Positions 24,996-33,471 of a stretch of DNA of 64,000 nt are shown here, piece after piece; within the stretch, counting starts at the first letter, position 1; each line of letters starts with the position of its first letter. The notes beneath the pieces are model-generated. The model was not told the origin of the DNA. It was given only the letters and a program-made list of their open reading frames with translations, and made no database searches. This DNA is from Bacillus sp. FJAT-27264 (GTDB lineage Bacteria; Bacillota; Bacilli; Paenibacillales; Paenibacillaceae): the NCBI RefSeq assembly GCF_001682855.1, contig NZ_MAQW01000029.1, positions 232,487-296,486 on the forward strand, written 5' to 3'. The translations under genes were made by a program, and so were the position numbers.

Positions 24996-25753
24996 GATCG
25001 TCCTGGAAGCAGATATGGCCGCCCATTGTGGCGGTCGTCTTCTTTTTGGCGGTATGGCAGCTAGCGGTATCCTTTTTCGATATTGAAAAATGGATTCTGC
25101 CCAGCCCCCGTGATATCGGTCATGAATTCGCAGACAATCCAGCCGGCATCTGGGACCATACGCTGGCTACGCTGAAGCTGACGCTGATCGGCTTTCCTAT
25201 CGGCACCAGTGTAGGGCTTGTGGTGGCGCTGCTGCTGCACCTGATGCCTTGGGCGAAACGTGCTTTTTACCCGCTGCTGATTCTGAGCCAGAACGTGCCT
25301 TCTATTGCCCTAGGTCCCTTGCTTGTCATCTGGTTCGGCTTCGGACTGCTGCCCAAGATGGTGCTGATTACGCTGGTCTGCTTCTTCCCTGTCGCCGTGG
25401 CCGCCATGGGCGGGCTGGCACAGAGCGACCGGGTGATGCTGAATTATATGAAAATGGCGGGGGCTAGCAAGTGGCAGATTTTCACTAAGCTGGAGCTGCC
25501 TCATTCTCTGCCTGCGATCTTCTCCGGGGTTAAAATCTCCGCCACCTATGCTGTCATGGGGGCCGTAGTTGCCGAATGGATCGGCTCCGACAAGGGAATC
25601 GGGTATTATATGCAATTGCAAAAATCAGCCTACCGTACCGACCGGATGTTCGTTGCCATCGTCATTGTTGTCTTGCTGAGTCTGGTGCTCTTCGCCATTA
25701 TCGCCTTACTGGAAAAATGGCTGGTGCGCTGGAAGCCGCGCCGCAACCCTTAG
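24992..25753 (+). CDS. thiX: Thiamine-precursor ABC transporter permease (ThiX-like)
   Basis: A 253-residue membrane subunit with six hydrophobic segments. It resembles the SsuC/TauC/ThiX permease group: ILPSPRDIGHEFADN after the first span, LGPLLVIWFGFGLLPKM, the coupling loop YMKMAGASKWQIFTKLELPH and VVAEWIGSDKGIGYYM. The start is GTG at 24992, overlapping the preceding stop and preceded by ACGGAGAAATACC. It should pair with the ThiZ ATPase 18 bp downstream and receive substrate from the ThiY lipoprotein. Confidence 0.92.
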   Translation: MRSSWKQIWPPIVAVVFFLAVWQLAVSFFDIEKWILPSPRDIGHEFADNPAGIWDHTLATLKLTLIGFPIGTSVGLVVALLLHLMPWAKRAFYPLLILSQNVPSIALGPLLVIWFGFGLLPKMVLITLVCFFPVAVAAMGGLAQSDRVMLNYMKMAGASKWQIFTKLELPHSLPAIFSGVKISATYAVMGAVVAEWIGSDKGIGYYMQLQKSAYRTDRMFVAIVIVVLLSLVLFAIIALLEKWLVRWKPRRNP

Positions 25754-25771
25754 AAAGGAGGGATTCCCGAA

Positions 25772-26626
25772 ATGTCTCAACTCACACATACACCACCGCA
25801 TGAGCCGGTGAAAAACGAGATTAGAACTAACGCTGCCGGACTGCACGGATTGCCACCTGCGCTGGAAGTCAGCGCCGTGTCCAAGGCTTTCACCCAGCGC
25901 CGTAACTCTACTTCTGTATTGAACAATGTCTCACTAAAGGTGGAGCAACAAGAATTCGTGACCATTCTCGGTCCTTCCGGCTGCGGCAAAAGCACGCTGT
26001 TCCATATCATCGGCGGCCTGGAGCAGCCGGACAGTGGAACAATCAGCATGAATGGAAAAGTCGTTACCTGCCAGCGCGGGGAAATCAGCTACATGCCGCA
26101 GCAGCCTGCACTCTTTCCCTGGCGGACCATCGAGGACAATGTCCTCCTGTCCCAAGAGATCAAAGGCGCTGCCCGGGGCGGCAGCCGCGAAGAAGCCCGT
26201 CAATGGCTGGCTAAAGTGGGCCTCGCTGGTTTTGAGCGGGCTTACCCGCATATGCTATCGGGCGGGATGCAGCAGCGCGCGGCATTCCTCCGGGCGCTGC
26301 TAGCGCCGCAGGAGCTGATGCTCCTGGATGAGCCATTCAGTGCGCTGGATGCGCTGACCCGCAGTGAAATGCAGCGCTGGCTGCTGGAGCTATGGGAGGA
26401 GAACCGCCGCTCCGTGCTGTTCATCACCCACAACATCGAAGAGGCGCTGCTCCTCTCAAATCGTATCTATGTTTTCTCCGGTCGACCTGGTCAGGTTCTG
26501 CACACGGTAGATGTGCCGTTCCCGCGCCCGCGCCGTGAGGAGATCGCGGATACGCCGGAATTCCTCGCGCTGAAGCGTCAACTCTCGCAGTGGATGCGTG
26601 AGGAGCAGGCCAAGAGTCGCGTATAA
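25772..26626 (+). CDS. thiZ: Thiamine-precursor ABC transporter ATP-binding protein (ThiZ-like)
   Basis: A 284-residue ATPase of the SsuB/TauB/ThiZ group. Walker A is GPSGCGKST, the Q-loop is SYMPQQPALFPWRTI, the signature is LSGGMQQRAAFLRA, Walker B is LMLLDEPFSALD, and the switch His is in FITHNIEEAL. About 30 extra residues precede the nucleotide-binding core. The ATG at 25772 follows GAAAGGAGGGATTCCCGAA. It is the last gene of the riboswitch-controlled operon; a terminator follows. Confidence 0.93.
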   Translation: MSQLTHTPPHEPVKNEIRTNAAGLHGLPPALEVSAVSKAFTQRRNSTSVLNNVSLKVEQQEFVTILGPSGCGKSTLFHIIGGLEQPDSGTISMNGKVVTCQRGEISYMPQQPALFPWRTIEDNVLLSQEIKGAARGGSREEARQWLAKVGLAGFERAYPHMLSGGMQQRAAFLRALLAPQELMLLDEPFSALDALTRSEMQRWLLELWEENRRSVLFITHNIEEALLLSNRIYVFSGRPGQVLHTVDVPFPRPRREEIADTPEFLALKRQLSQWMREEQAKSRV

Positions 26627-26629
26627 AAT

Positions 26630-26670
26630 AAACCCAGTTCCGCACGCAAAGGCGAAACTGGGTTTATTTT
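26630..26670 (+). terminator. Terminator of the thi operon
   Basis: The stem AAACCCAGTT / AACTGGGTTT is followed by ATTTT. Between here and 26860 I see no gene. Confidence 0.85.
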
Positions 26671-26877
26671 AGGTTAGAGATACCAGAAGACTCGTTAATT
26701 ACCCATTTATTGTGCCTGAACCAGTCCGTTGAACGCTCCCGCAAAGCTCTCTTTTCATAGAAAAGCTAGCAATGGGGCGTTGGCGGTCTCTCGAAAGATT
26801 TCAACCACTAGAAGCGGGATAGTCCCCTACGCCAGTCCTTTTAACAGTGAAAAAGAGGGGACATATCCCAATTAAAC

Positions 26878-27064
26878 GCATTTTTGTACCTTATTTTCCT
26901 TCAATACAGACAAATGAGGGGAATAAGGGTATTATTGTATCTTATTTCTCAAAAAAACATACTGAATGGTCTATTCTAGAAGATTTAAGGTACAATATTG
27001 CACTTAATCTCCACTCCCCCTAGCTGCAGAGGATTTAAGATACGAAAATGCCTTTAATTACACT
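26878..27064. repeat. Dispersed inverted-motif repeat, copy C
   Basis: A full four-part copy: forward motifs at 26878-26898 (GCATTTTTGTACCTTATTTT) and 26927-26947, inverted motifs at 26981-27008 and 27031-27064. The left flank GGGGACATATCCCAATTAA resembles the flank of copy B. It lies between the convergent ends of thiZ (+) and the DesR-like gene (-). Positions 27065-27276 hold nothing recognisable. Confidence 0.9.
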
Positions 27065-27276
27065 GCGGGCCTTCTTATATAGCTCCTGATTTGCTAATAA
27101 CCAGAACACAACACGTTACATCTAACATCTCTGCATAAATCCAAAACTTTGAAGATCATTTGAAGAATGATAACAACAAATTTATCGTCTAAGAAATATG
27201 TTGACTCACACTGGAATCAAAGATGAAAACTTTATTTATTAGAAGTGACTTATTTTTAATAGGAATAATCCCAACA

Positions 27277-27879
27277 CTAAATCCAGCCCTTCTCCTCAGC
27301 AATTCTTACCGCTTCAATCCGACTTTTGACTTCAAGCTTGTTCAGAATCTCGGAAATATAATTGCGGACTGTTCCATAAGAAAGATGCAGTGTAGCCGCG
27401 ATCTCGCCTGCCGTCTGACCTCCCCCGGCTAGCTTCAGAATCTCACGCTCTCTGGAGGTCAGCGGATTCTCCTCCCGCAAGCTTCCGAAGACCAACTCTG
27501 GAGACACTTCCTTATGTCCGAGCATGACTTGGCGAATGGCATCTGCGATCTTCTCAACAGGCTCGTCCTTGAGCAGGTAGCCTTGTATATCCGCCTTCAC
27601 CCCCCGTTCGAAATAACCCGGCCGGGCAAAGGTTGTCAGGATAATGATGCGAGTCCTGCAACCCTGCTTCTTCAATAACTCAGCAACTTCCAACCCGCTC
27701 ATTCGCGGCATTTCAATATCCATCAGACAGACATCTGGCTGAAGCTTCTCAATCTGGGCCAGCGCCTCAGCACCGTCCCCCGCCTCTCCGACCACCTCGA
27801 TATCGTCCTCCAGGTCCAGCAGGGAAGCCATGGCGCCGCGCAGCAGGCGCTGATCCTCCGCGATTATGATTCTTATCAT
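27277..27879 (-). CDS. NarL/LuxR-family response regulator, DesR/YvfU-like
   Basis: A 200-residue regulator. The receiver domain has acidic residues EDQ near the start, the phospho-accepting Asp in DVCLMDIEMP (about residue 54) and LTTFARPGYF after it. The C-terminal LuxR helix-turn-helix starts at NPLTSREREILKLA and includes EIAATLHLSYGTVRNYISEIL. The whole sequence resembles DesR and its paralogue YvfU of B. subtilis. The start codon overlaps the kinase stop (ATGA). As the last gene of the four-gene operon it probably controls the ABC-2 exporter encoded upstream, perhaps by the palindrome at 30726-30758. Confidence 0.9.
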   Translation of the reverse strand: MIRIIIAEDQRLLRGAMASLLDLEDDIEVVGEAGDGAEALAQIEKLQPDVCLMDIEMPRMSGLEVAELLKKQGCRTRIIILTTFARPGYFERGVKADIQGYLLKDEPVEKIADAIRQVMLGHKEVSPELVFGSLREENPLTSREREILKLAGGGQTAGEIAATLHLSYGTVRNYISEILNKLEVKSRIEAVRIAEEKGWI

Positions 27880-29027
27880 GCAGTCTCCCCGTCCTTTCGT
27901 TCTTTGACCACCAAAGGAATCATTACATTCAGCACTGTACCCTTGCTTCCATCCGCATTAATGGTCAGCGAGCCATCAATTAGGGACAGGCGTTCATTCA
28001 TTCCCTTCAGGCCATTGCCCTCTCTGAATCCAGCATCTGCGACACCCTGACCGTGCAATCCATGCCCGTTGTCCCGGATCATGATTCTCACTTGCCCCTC
28101 ACTCTTCACAATGCTGATAACACATTTATTGGCACCGCTGTGCCGCACAATGTTGGTGACAGCCTCTTTGATACAGAGGCTGAGTATATTCTGATTGAGA
28201 TCGGATACTTCCCCAAGGGAAATATCTCCCTCAATCTCTAAGGCAATCTCTGCCGTCCGCAGCATCTCCCCGGCCTCAGTTAACTCCTCGGCCACTGTGA
28301 TAGCCCGCATCTCGGAGACCAGTTCACGCACCTGCCGCAGCGCGGCACGGGAAGTGCGCTGGATTTCCCGCGCTTCAGCCTCTGCGCGGTCCGTATCCTT
28401 GGACACGAGTTTTTCAACTAACTGGCTCTTCAGGGTAATCAGTGAGAGCGTATGACCCAGCGTATCATGCAAGTCGCGGGCGATACGCATGCGTTCTTCG
28501 CGTTTAACCAGTTCTTTAATGACCTCGTTGGCCTCGTCCAGTTCCTTCTCCAGACGTCGGCGGCGGAACATAGAACGTATCCCAAAAGGCGAAATCAGCA
28601 TGATTATAATGAATGGAAGTAGAAACAATGAATCTGTATTCCCCATTACCTTGAGTCCCCAACCCACAAGGAATAACTCCTGCACCACGAAGATGGAATA
28701 GATGATATTGAATTTCCGATTATCACTATACCAGCTGACAAAATTGGCTGTGAAGAAACCTAGATACATGTTTTGGGGACTGTAAAATAGACAGAGCAGT
28801 AAAATCAGCAGCATTTGCACGGCCAGCCAAGCGGTAAATGCCCGGCCGTTGGCCCAATACAGCTGGCGATAAGTTACGGCAAACAAGCCCATCATGGCAT
28901 AGCCCACCGCCAGCTTGATTCCGGTATAACCTTGCATGTTTATAATCGGCAAGATCATATAAACCACCCAGATGAATGGGAAGATGCCTAGCTTTTTAGG
29001 AAATACCCGGAACTGCCACTGCCTCAT
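27876..29027 (-). CDS. Membrane sensor histidine kinase, DesK/YvfT-like
   Basis: A 383-residue kinase with five or so N-terminal membrane segments (residues about 10-160), a short coiled linker, then the HisKA_3 dimerisation domain with ARDLHDTLGHTLSLITLKSQ (phospho-His in the DLHDTLGH motif). The C-terminal HATPase has IRDNGHGLHG and NGLKGMNERL. DesK senses membrane fluidity; the YvfT paralogue is encoded with an ABC transporter exactly as here, so the signal may be membrane perturbation or an exported compound. It follows the permease gene by 6 bp and overlaps the regulator gene by 4 bp. Confidence 0.9.
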   Translation of the reverse strand: MRQWQFRVFPKKLGIFPFIWVVYMILPIINMQGYTGIKLAVGYAMMGLFAVTYRQLYWANGRAFTAWLAVQMLLILLLCLFYSPQNMYLGFFTANFVSWYSDNRKFNIIYSIFVVQELFLVGWGLKVMGNTDSLFLLPFIIIMLISPFGIRSMFRRRRLEKELDEANEVIKELVKREERMRIARDLHDTLGHTLSLITLKSQLVEKLVSKDTDRAEAEAREIQRTSRAALRQVRELVSEMRAITVAEELTEAGEMLRTAEIALEIEGDISLGEVSDLNQNILSLCIKEAVTNIVRHSGANKCVISIVKSEGQVRIMIRDNGHGLHGQGVADAGFREGNGLKGMNERLSLIDGSLTINADGSKGTVLNVMIPLVVKERKDGETA

Positions 29028-29033
29028 CGCCCT

Positions 29034-29768
29034 TTACACCGCTTCCTGTTTTTTACGAATATACACCGATAGTAACATAAATACGGCGAGATAACCGAGC
29101 AGAATCAGGATATTACTCCACTCCGGATGCGAGCCCTGCACAATCTGCCAGGCGCCGTTTCCATAGTTGTAGGAAGGCAACCAGACTCCAATCTTCTGCA
29201 TCAGACGCGGCAAGATTTCCAGCGGCATCCACATGCCACCGGTTATAGCAAGGGCCATATAGACAGCGTTACTCACACCACTTGCGGTATCGACCCGTTT
29301 CATGGAACCCACCAGCGTTCCCATCGCGAGGAACGGCAGGGAGCCTACCAGTAACCACACTCCGCTGAGCAACCACTGAGCGGCAGACAGCGAGACTCCG
29401 TTAATGAGATAGCCTGCTGCAAAAATGCAGATGATCGAGAAGAGATGCATCATCGTCTGACCGAACATTTTGCCCAAAAAGTATATATATCCTGGCAGCG
29501 GAGTAATGCGGATAAAGGTCGTCCAGCCCTGTGAACGTTCCTGCACAAGACGAATGCCTAGCGTCATAATCGCTGATCCCATCACACTGAAGGCCGCCAT
29601 CGACATGAGATAATGTGCTGCCCAGGTCGGGTCGGTGTTGCCCATGTTCACGACTCTAGTGAAAATAAAATAGAACATGATCGGCATGAGCAAAGACCAG
29701 AATACATAGTAGGGGTTGCGCACAATCCGCAGCATTTCTGCTTTGCACTGCATCGTTAGGCTTCTCAT
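29034..29768 (-). CDS. ABC-2 type exporter permease (YvfS-like)
   Basis: A 244-residue permease with six membrane segments. ABC-2 family features include the N-terminal CKAEMLRIVRNPYYVFWSLL amphipathic segment before the first span, RLVQERSQGWTTFIRITPL between spans 2 and 3, and MWMPLEILPRLMQKIGVWLP before the final span. The family exports drugs, lipids or peptides; the substrate is unknown. It is 2 bp downstream of the ATPase gene and 6 bp upstream of the kinase gene, so the four genes form one operon. Confidence 0.88.
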   Translation of the reverse strand: MRSLTMQCKAEMLRIVRNPYYVFWSLLMPIMFYFIFTRVVNMGNTDPTWAAHYLMSMAAFSVMGSAIMTLGIRLVQERSQGWTTFIRITPLPGYIYFLGKMFGQTMMHLFSIICIFAAGYLINGVSLSAAQWLLSGVWLLVGSLPFLAMGTLVGSMKRVDTASGVSNAVYMALAITGGMWMPLEILPRLMQKIGVWLPSYNYGNGAWQIVQGSHPEWSNILILLGYLAVFMLLSVYIRKKQEAV

Positions 29769-29770
29769 CG

Positions 29771-30679
29771 TTAGACTGCCCCCTCTTGGTTCATTGTAAG
29801 CTGCTCAAAGGCTTCATCCAGCCGTCCCTGGTCAATACGTACATCCTTCACCGGCAGACCCGCCGTAAAAATATCCCGCAACGCCTCATCCGTGTCCTCT
29901 GTAGTCACAAAAATTCGCCCATCCTTATAGAAGCAGCCGTCTACAGAAGGCAGAGCCAGCAACTGCTGCTGAAGATCCAGTCCATCAGCCGGCTGCAAAA
30001 AGGACAGCGAGCGCTTCACGATTCTCGCCTTGATCTCATCTGGACTGCCGTCTGCCGCCAGGCTTCCCCGATTGAAGAGCAGAATCCGGTCAGCGATATC
30101 CTCCGCTTCTGGCAAATAATGAGTGGTGAACAGGATCGTCTTGCCCTGTTCTGCCAGTCCCCGCACCTTCTCCCAGAACCGCCGCCGGGCGGTAATATCC
30201 AGCCCGACTGTCGGCTCATCGAAGAACAGCAGCTCCGGATCTCCAGCAAGTGCAAGCGCGAAGCCGAGACTACGCTTCTGGCCGCCCGACAGCTTCTCGG
30301 CGTATCGGTTTAGATCTGCCGGGTCAAGACCTGTTGCCTCTACCAGTAACTTCTGGTCCATGGGGTACTGATAATAGCTTGAGATCAGACTGATGACCTC
30401 CTTGACCTTTAGACGGTCCATGACACTAACCTCTTGCAGCATGGAACCCGTCTTCTCGCGCACTGACTTGTCTTTGGGATGCTGCCCAAAGATGGTTACG
30501 GATCCTTCAGTCGGCTCCAGCAGACCCAACATCATCAGGATGGCTGTGGTCTTGCCTGCTCCATTTGGCCCCAGAATGGCGGTAATCGAACCTTTGTATA
30601 TTTTAAAGCTAATATTGTCTACCGCCTTTTTCCCCTTGAACACTTTGCTGACACCGTTCATTGCAATCACTGTCTCCAT
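29771..30679 (-). CDS. ABC transporter ATP-binding protein (YvfR-like)
   Basis: A 302-residue ATPase that powers the ABC-2 permease next to it. Walker A is GPNGAGKTT, the signature is LSGGQKRSLGFALAL, Walker B is LLFFDEPTVGLD, and the switch His is in TTHYLPEAEDIADR. A C-terminal DrrA-like domain (about 215-300) follows. The ATG at 30679 follows GGGAGGAAGCAGGAC; an earlier in-frame ATG at 30718 has no ribosome site. It is the first gene of the operon, with a long palindrome 50-80 bp upstream. Confidence 0.92.
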   Translation of the reverse strand: METVIAMNGVSKVFKGKKAVDNISFKIYKGSITAILGPNGAGKTTAILMMLGLLEPTEGSVTIFGQHPKDKSVREKTGSMLQEVSVMDRLKVKEVISLISSYYQYPMDQKLLVEATGLDPADLNRYAEKLSGGQKRSLGFALALAGDPELLFFDEPTVGLDITARRRFWEKVRGLAEQGKTILFTTHYLPEAEDIADRILLFNRGSLAADGSPDEIKARIVKRSLSFLQPADGLDLQQQLLALPSVDGCFYKDGRIFVTTEDTDEALRDIFTAGLPVKDVRIDQGRLDEAFEQLTMNQEGAV

Positions 30680-30725
30680 GTCCTGCTTCCTCCCGTAATC
30701 CGTGGCGTTCTGCTTCATGTATCTA

Positions 30726-30758
30726 ATACTAATGTCAAAAAGAAGATGACATTAGTAT
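30726..30758. promoter_or_regulatory. Palindromic operator candidate upstream of the YvfR-like operon
   Basis: Perfect 12-bp arms ATACTAATGTCA / TGACATTAGTAT are separated by 9 bp. This size suits a dimeric LuxR-type response regulator or an RNA hairpin in the leader. It lies 47 bp upstream of the ATPase start codon. Confidence 0.65.
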
Positions 30759-30873
30759 GGAGTGTCACCGCTTTAAGTTGACAATTGTCACCTGTTGGTC
30801 GAGATCAACATCCATAATTTCATTTATTTGGATAATATCACTTTCCTTTTATTATAGATGTACAAAAGTTCCC

Positions 30874-30913
30874 ATAAAAAATCCCCCGATTGAAGCCTAC
30901 GCTCCCGGGGGAT
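30874..30913 (-). terminator. Terminator of the nitroreductase gene
   Basis: On the minus strand ATCCCCCG / CGGGGGAT forms the stem and ATTTTTTA follows. It is about 130 bp beyond the end of the NfsA-like gene. Confidence 0.85.
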
Positions 30914-30979
30914 GTTCTCTGGATTTCTGATTGCCCTCTAGTTGCCCTATAAATCACTTCTACAAGAACTATCTATTAG

Positions 30980-31023
30980 TTCGTCATAGATTCATTATAG
31001 ATTCGTTATACCTTCGTTATAGC
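30980..31023. repeat. Four tandem 11-bp units
   Basis: TTCGTCATAGA, TTCATTATAGA, TTCGTTATACC and TTCGTTATAGC follow one another without gaps, just downstream of the NfsA-like gene. Confidence 0.85.
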
Positions 31024-31044
31024 TACCTTGTATATGAACCCGGA

Positions 31045-31797
31045 TTATCTACGTAGGAAGCCTTTCGCCTGTAAAAAATCTTTCATTTGCATACGAGCGG
31101 GCTCTGAGATTCGTTTTGCCATCATTGCAGACCAAGGTGTGTCATTCGCGCCACCGGTCCGTTCACGCATGTATACCCGACTCTCTTCATCGTAAGCTTT
31201 AGCCTGCTCCAGAGTTGTCGCTGCATCATAGCCGTTGCGATGCAATACAGCCTGAAGCGGCAAGCGCGGACGCAGCCCTGCCCTTGCTGCCGGATAACCG
31301 ATGCACATCCCGAATACAGGGTAGACCAATTCTGGAAGACCCAGCAACTCTGACACCTCGGCAATCTTACTGCGGATACCGCCGATATAGACGATACCCA
31401 GTCCCAGCGACTCTGCCGCTACAGCTGCATTTTGCGCGGCGAGGGCCACATCAACAGTAGCCACGATCAGATTCTCTGTGGTGTCCTCATATGAGGGAGC
31501 ACCTGCCAGATGCGGCGCGGATGCTTCCCGCAGACGATACAGATCCGCACACCAGACCAGAAAGACAGGAGCCTGCTCGATATAGGCTTGATTTCCGGCT
31601 AATGCGGCTAGCTGGCTTCTCAATCCAGGCTCGGTCACTGAGATGACGCTGTACGCCTGAACATTGCTGGAGGTGGAGGCCATCTGGGCTGCACCGATGA
31701 TAGCCGCAAGCTGCTCTTCGCTAACAGGGGTATCCTCATACTGACGGACCGATGCATGTCGGTTCATCAGCTCCAGGGTTTCATTATTTGGTTTCAT
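31045..31797 (-). CDS. NADPH-dependent nitroreductase/flavin oxidoreductase, NfsA/NfrA type
   Basis: A 250-residue FMN enzyme that reduces nitro compounds, quinones or flavins with NADPH. Family features: MNRHASVRQYEDTPVSEEQL (FMN phosphate-binding Arg region), AAQMASTSSNVQAYSVI, AAESLGLGIVYIGGIRS and the NfsA-type CIGYPA(A)..LRPRLPLQAVLH segment that distinguishes this group from NfsB. The start codon at 31797 follows AAAAAGAGAGGCGAATAAGTT. It is codirectional with the MocR gene upstream but separated by about 100 bp, so it is probably transcribed on its own. Confidence 0.88.
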   Translation of the reverse strand: MKPNNETLELMNRHASVRQYEDTPVSEEQLAAIIGAAQMASTSSNVQAYSVISVTEPGLRSQLAALAGNQAYIEQAPVFLVWCADLYRLREASAPHLAGAPSYEDTTENLIVATVDVALAAQNAAVAAESLGLGIVYIGGIRSKIAEVSELLGLPELVYPVFGMCIGYPAARAGLRPRLPLQAVLHRNGYDAATTLEQAKAYDEESRVYMRERTGGANDTPWSAMMAKRISEPARMQMKDFLQAKGFLRR

Positions 31798-31901
31798 AAC
31801 TTATTCGCCTCTCTTTTTCCGAAATTGGCTTCTCATGCAAGCCTGTCTCTATATTATTAGCATACATCCCCACAGAAATAAAAATATATAGAGTAGGCAA
31901 T

Positions 31902-33245
31902 CTACCACCTGCCCGTGCGCTTAATCTCCTGGACAATTGCCTGAACGCCTTCGTCAATCTGATCGAGCCGGGCACGCGAAATGCTAATTCGTATAAATTT
32001 CTCCCGCTCCTGATAGTCAGACAGATAGAACCCCCTTCCAGACACAACACTGATCTTCCTTTCTTTTAAGCGTTTAAGCAGACGCTCCAGGTTCACCGTT
32101 CCCGGCAGCTTAAACTGCACGTAGACACCGGAACTACCGGGAGATACTTCAATCAAGCCTTCTGTATTATGTCGTTCAAGGGCCGCATACAAAGCGTGCA
32201 TTCTCTCCGCATACAGATCTTTTATTTTGTGCTTGTGATGCTCATACATCCCATTCTTGATGTAGATCTCAAGTGCCGCCTGAGACAATAGGGAAGTATC
32301 TGTATATCCTTTATGTGCGCGGAAGGCCTCCAGCAGGGCTTCTGGTAATACCACTGCACCCAGTCTGAGACCAGGGAAGATGATCTTGGAGAAGCTTTTT
32401 AAATAAATGACATGAGAAGTCTGATCATACGCATAGATGGGATCAAAACGCCGCTCCGCACCCAGGTCGGCCATGTAGTCATCCTCAACGATATAAACAT
32501 CATATTTGGCGGCCAATCCGGCGATGGCCCTTCGTTCCTCAGCGCTATAGGAGGTTCCGAGTGGATTTTGATACCTGGGCATAGTATAGAAAAATTTCAC
32601 ATCCCCGTTCCTGAACCGCTCCTCCAGCTCCTGCAGATTAATCCCCGCCGCAGAACGAGAGATTCCGCTGACTGGCAGACCCTCGCCCTCCAAATAACGC
32701 AGATAGATGTCATAGCCGGGCTGTTCGACGAGAATTTGTGTCCCTCCGCCTGGAAATGGCATCTTGGCCAGAATTTCGAGCGCCTGCTGGATGCCAGAGG
32801 TGATGATGATCCGCTCCGCTTTGGCAAACACCTGATATTCAGCCAAATGAGAGACCAAAGTATGACGCAGCGTCCCCCATCCCAAAACATCGCTATAGGT
32901 GAACAGGTGATATTTGTAGATATCAATCGCTTTGTTGAGACAATGCTGAAAATCCAAATAAGGAAACACGTTAAGGTCGGGCGACGCAGAAGCAAAATCC
33001 AGAGTCTCCTGGCCAGTAGAAGGTTCCAGGTCTTCTGGCTTCTCCACCATGTAATATCCGCTCTGCGGAATGGAATATACCGTATGTTTTCTTTCGAGCT
33101 CACCGTATGCCCTCAGAACAGTGCTGACACTGCAGTTGTAGAATGTTGCGGCACTTCGCACGGAGGGCAGCTTCTGCCCAGGGCTGTATTTGCCCTCCCG
33201 AATTTGGTGTTCCATATCAGCTAAAACAGAATGATACTTTTTCAT
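31902..33245 (-). CDS. MocR-type transcriptional regulator (GntR DNA-binding domain fused to PLP aminotransferase fold)
   Basis: A 447-residue regulator. The N-terminal winged helix has GQKLPSVRSAATFYNCSVST (GntR type). From about residue 90 comes a fold-type I aminotransferase domain: TSGIQQALEIL, the VEDDYMADL aspartate that touches the PLP nitrogen, and the Schiff-base lysine in SFSKIIFPGLRLG. MocR proteins use PLP or amino compounds as signals and often control a divergent transporter. The ATG at 33245 follows AGGAGGGCATT. The divergent EamA transporter gene starts 226 bp away, and a perfect 16-bp palindrome lies between them. Confidence 0.93.
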   Translation of the reverse strand: MKKYHSVLADMEHQIREGKYSPGQKLPSVRSAATFYNCSVSTVLRAYGELERKHTVYSIPQSGYYMVEKPEDLEPSTGQETLDFASASPDLNVFPYLDFQHCLNKAIDIYKYHLFTYSDVLGWGTLRHTLVSHLAEYQVFAKAERIIITSGIQQALEILAKMPFPGGGTQILVEQPGYDIYLRYLEGEGLPVSGISRSAAGINLQELEERFRNGDVKFFYTMPRYQNPLGTSYSAEERRAIAGLAAKYDVYIVEDDYMADLGAERRFDPIYAYDQTSHVIYLKSFSKIIFPGLRLGAVVLPEALLEAFRAHKGYTDTSLLSQAALEIYIKNGMYEHHKHKIKDLYAERMHALYAALERHNTEGLIEVSPGSSGVYVQFKLPGTVNLERLLKRLKERKISVVSGRGFYLSDYQEREKFIRISISRARLDQIDEGVQAIVQEIKRTGRW

Positions 33246-33350
33246 AATGCCCTCCTGTACAGCCCTCGTCACACTCAAAAAGTGAAATTCAAGATTTTAT
33301 AAGTTCATGTTAACACCGTTCTTCTCTATTCATTATAAACGAATCTATAA

Positions 33351-33366
33351 ACTGTACCGGTACAGT
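33351..33366. promoter_or_regulatory. Perfect 16-bp palindrome, likely MocR operator
   Basis: ACTGTACCGGTACAGT is located between the divergent MocR and EamA genes, about 105 bp from each start codon. Confidence 0.7.
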
Positions 33367-33471
33367 CATGAAAAACTCACATTGTAGCCCTGCGTAAATT
33401 CTTTTAATTTTAAAGTAACAAACAGAGGCGGATACACGATCCCGCCTTGTTATAGAAAGGGAGAGGCAACC

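Noticed and set aside
31784..32050. 88-codon minus-strand frame between the nitroreductase and MocR genes
   Set aside because: Mostly an alternative frame of the MocR 3' end; no motif and no clear ribosome site.
32412..33224. 270-codon open frame antisense to the MocR gene
   Set aside because: The opposite strand has an unambiguous MocR protein; this frame has no recognisable motif.
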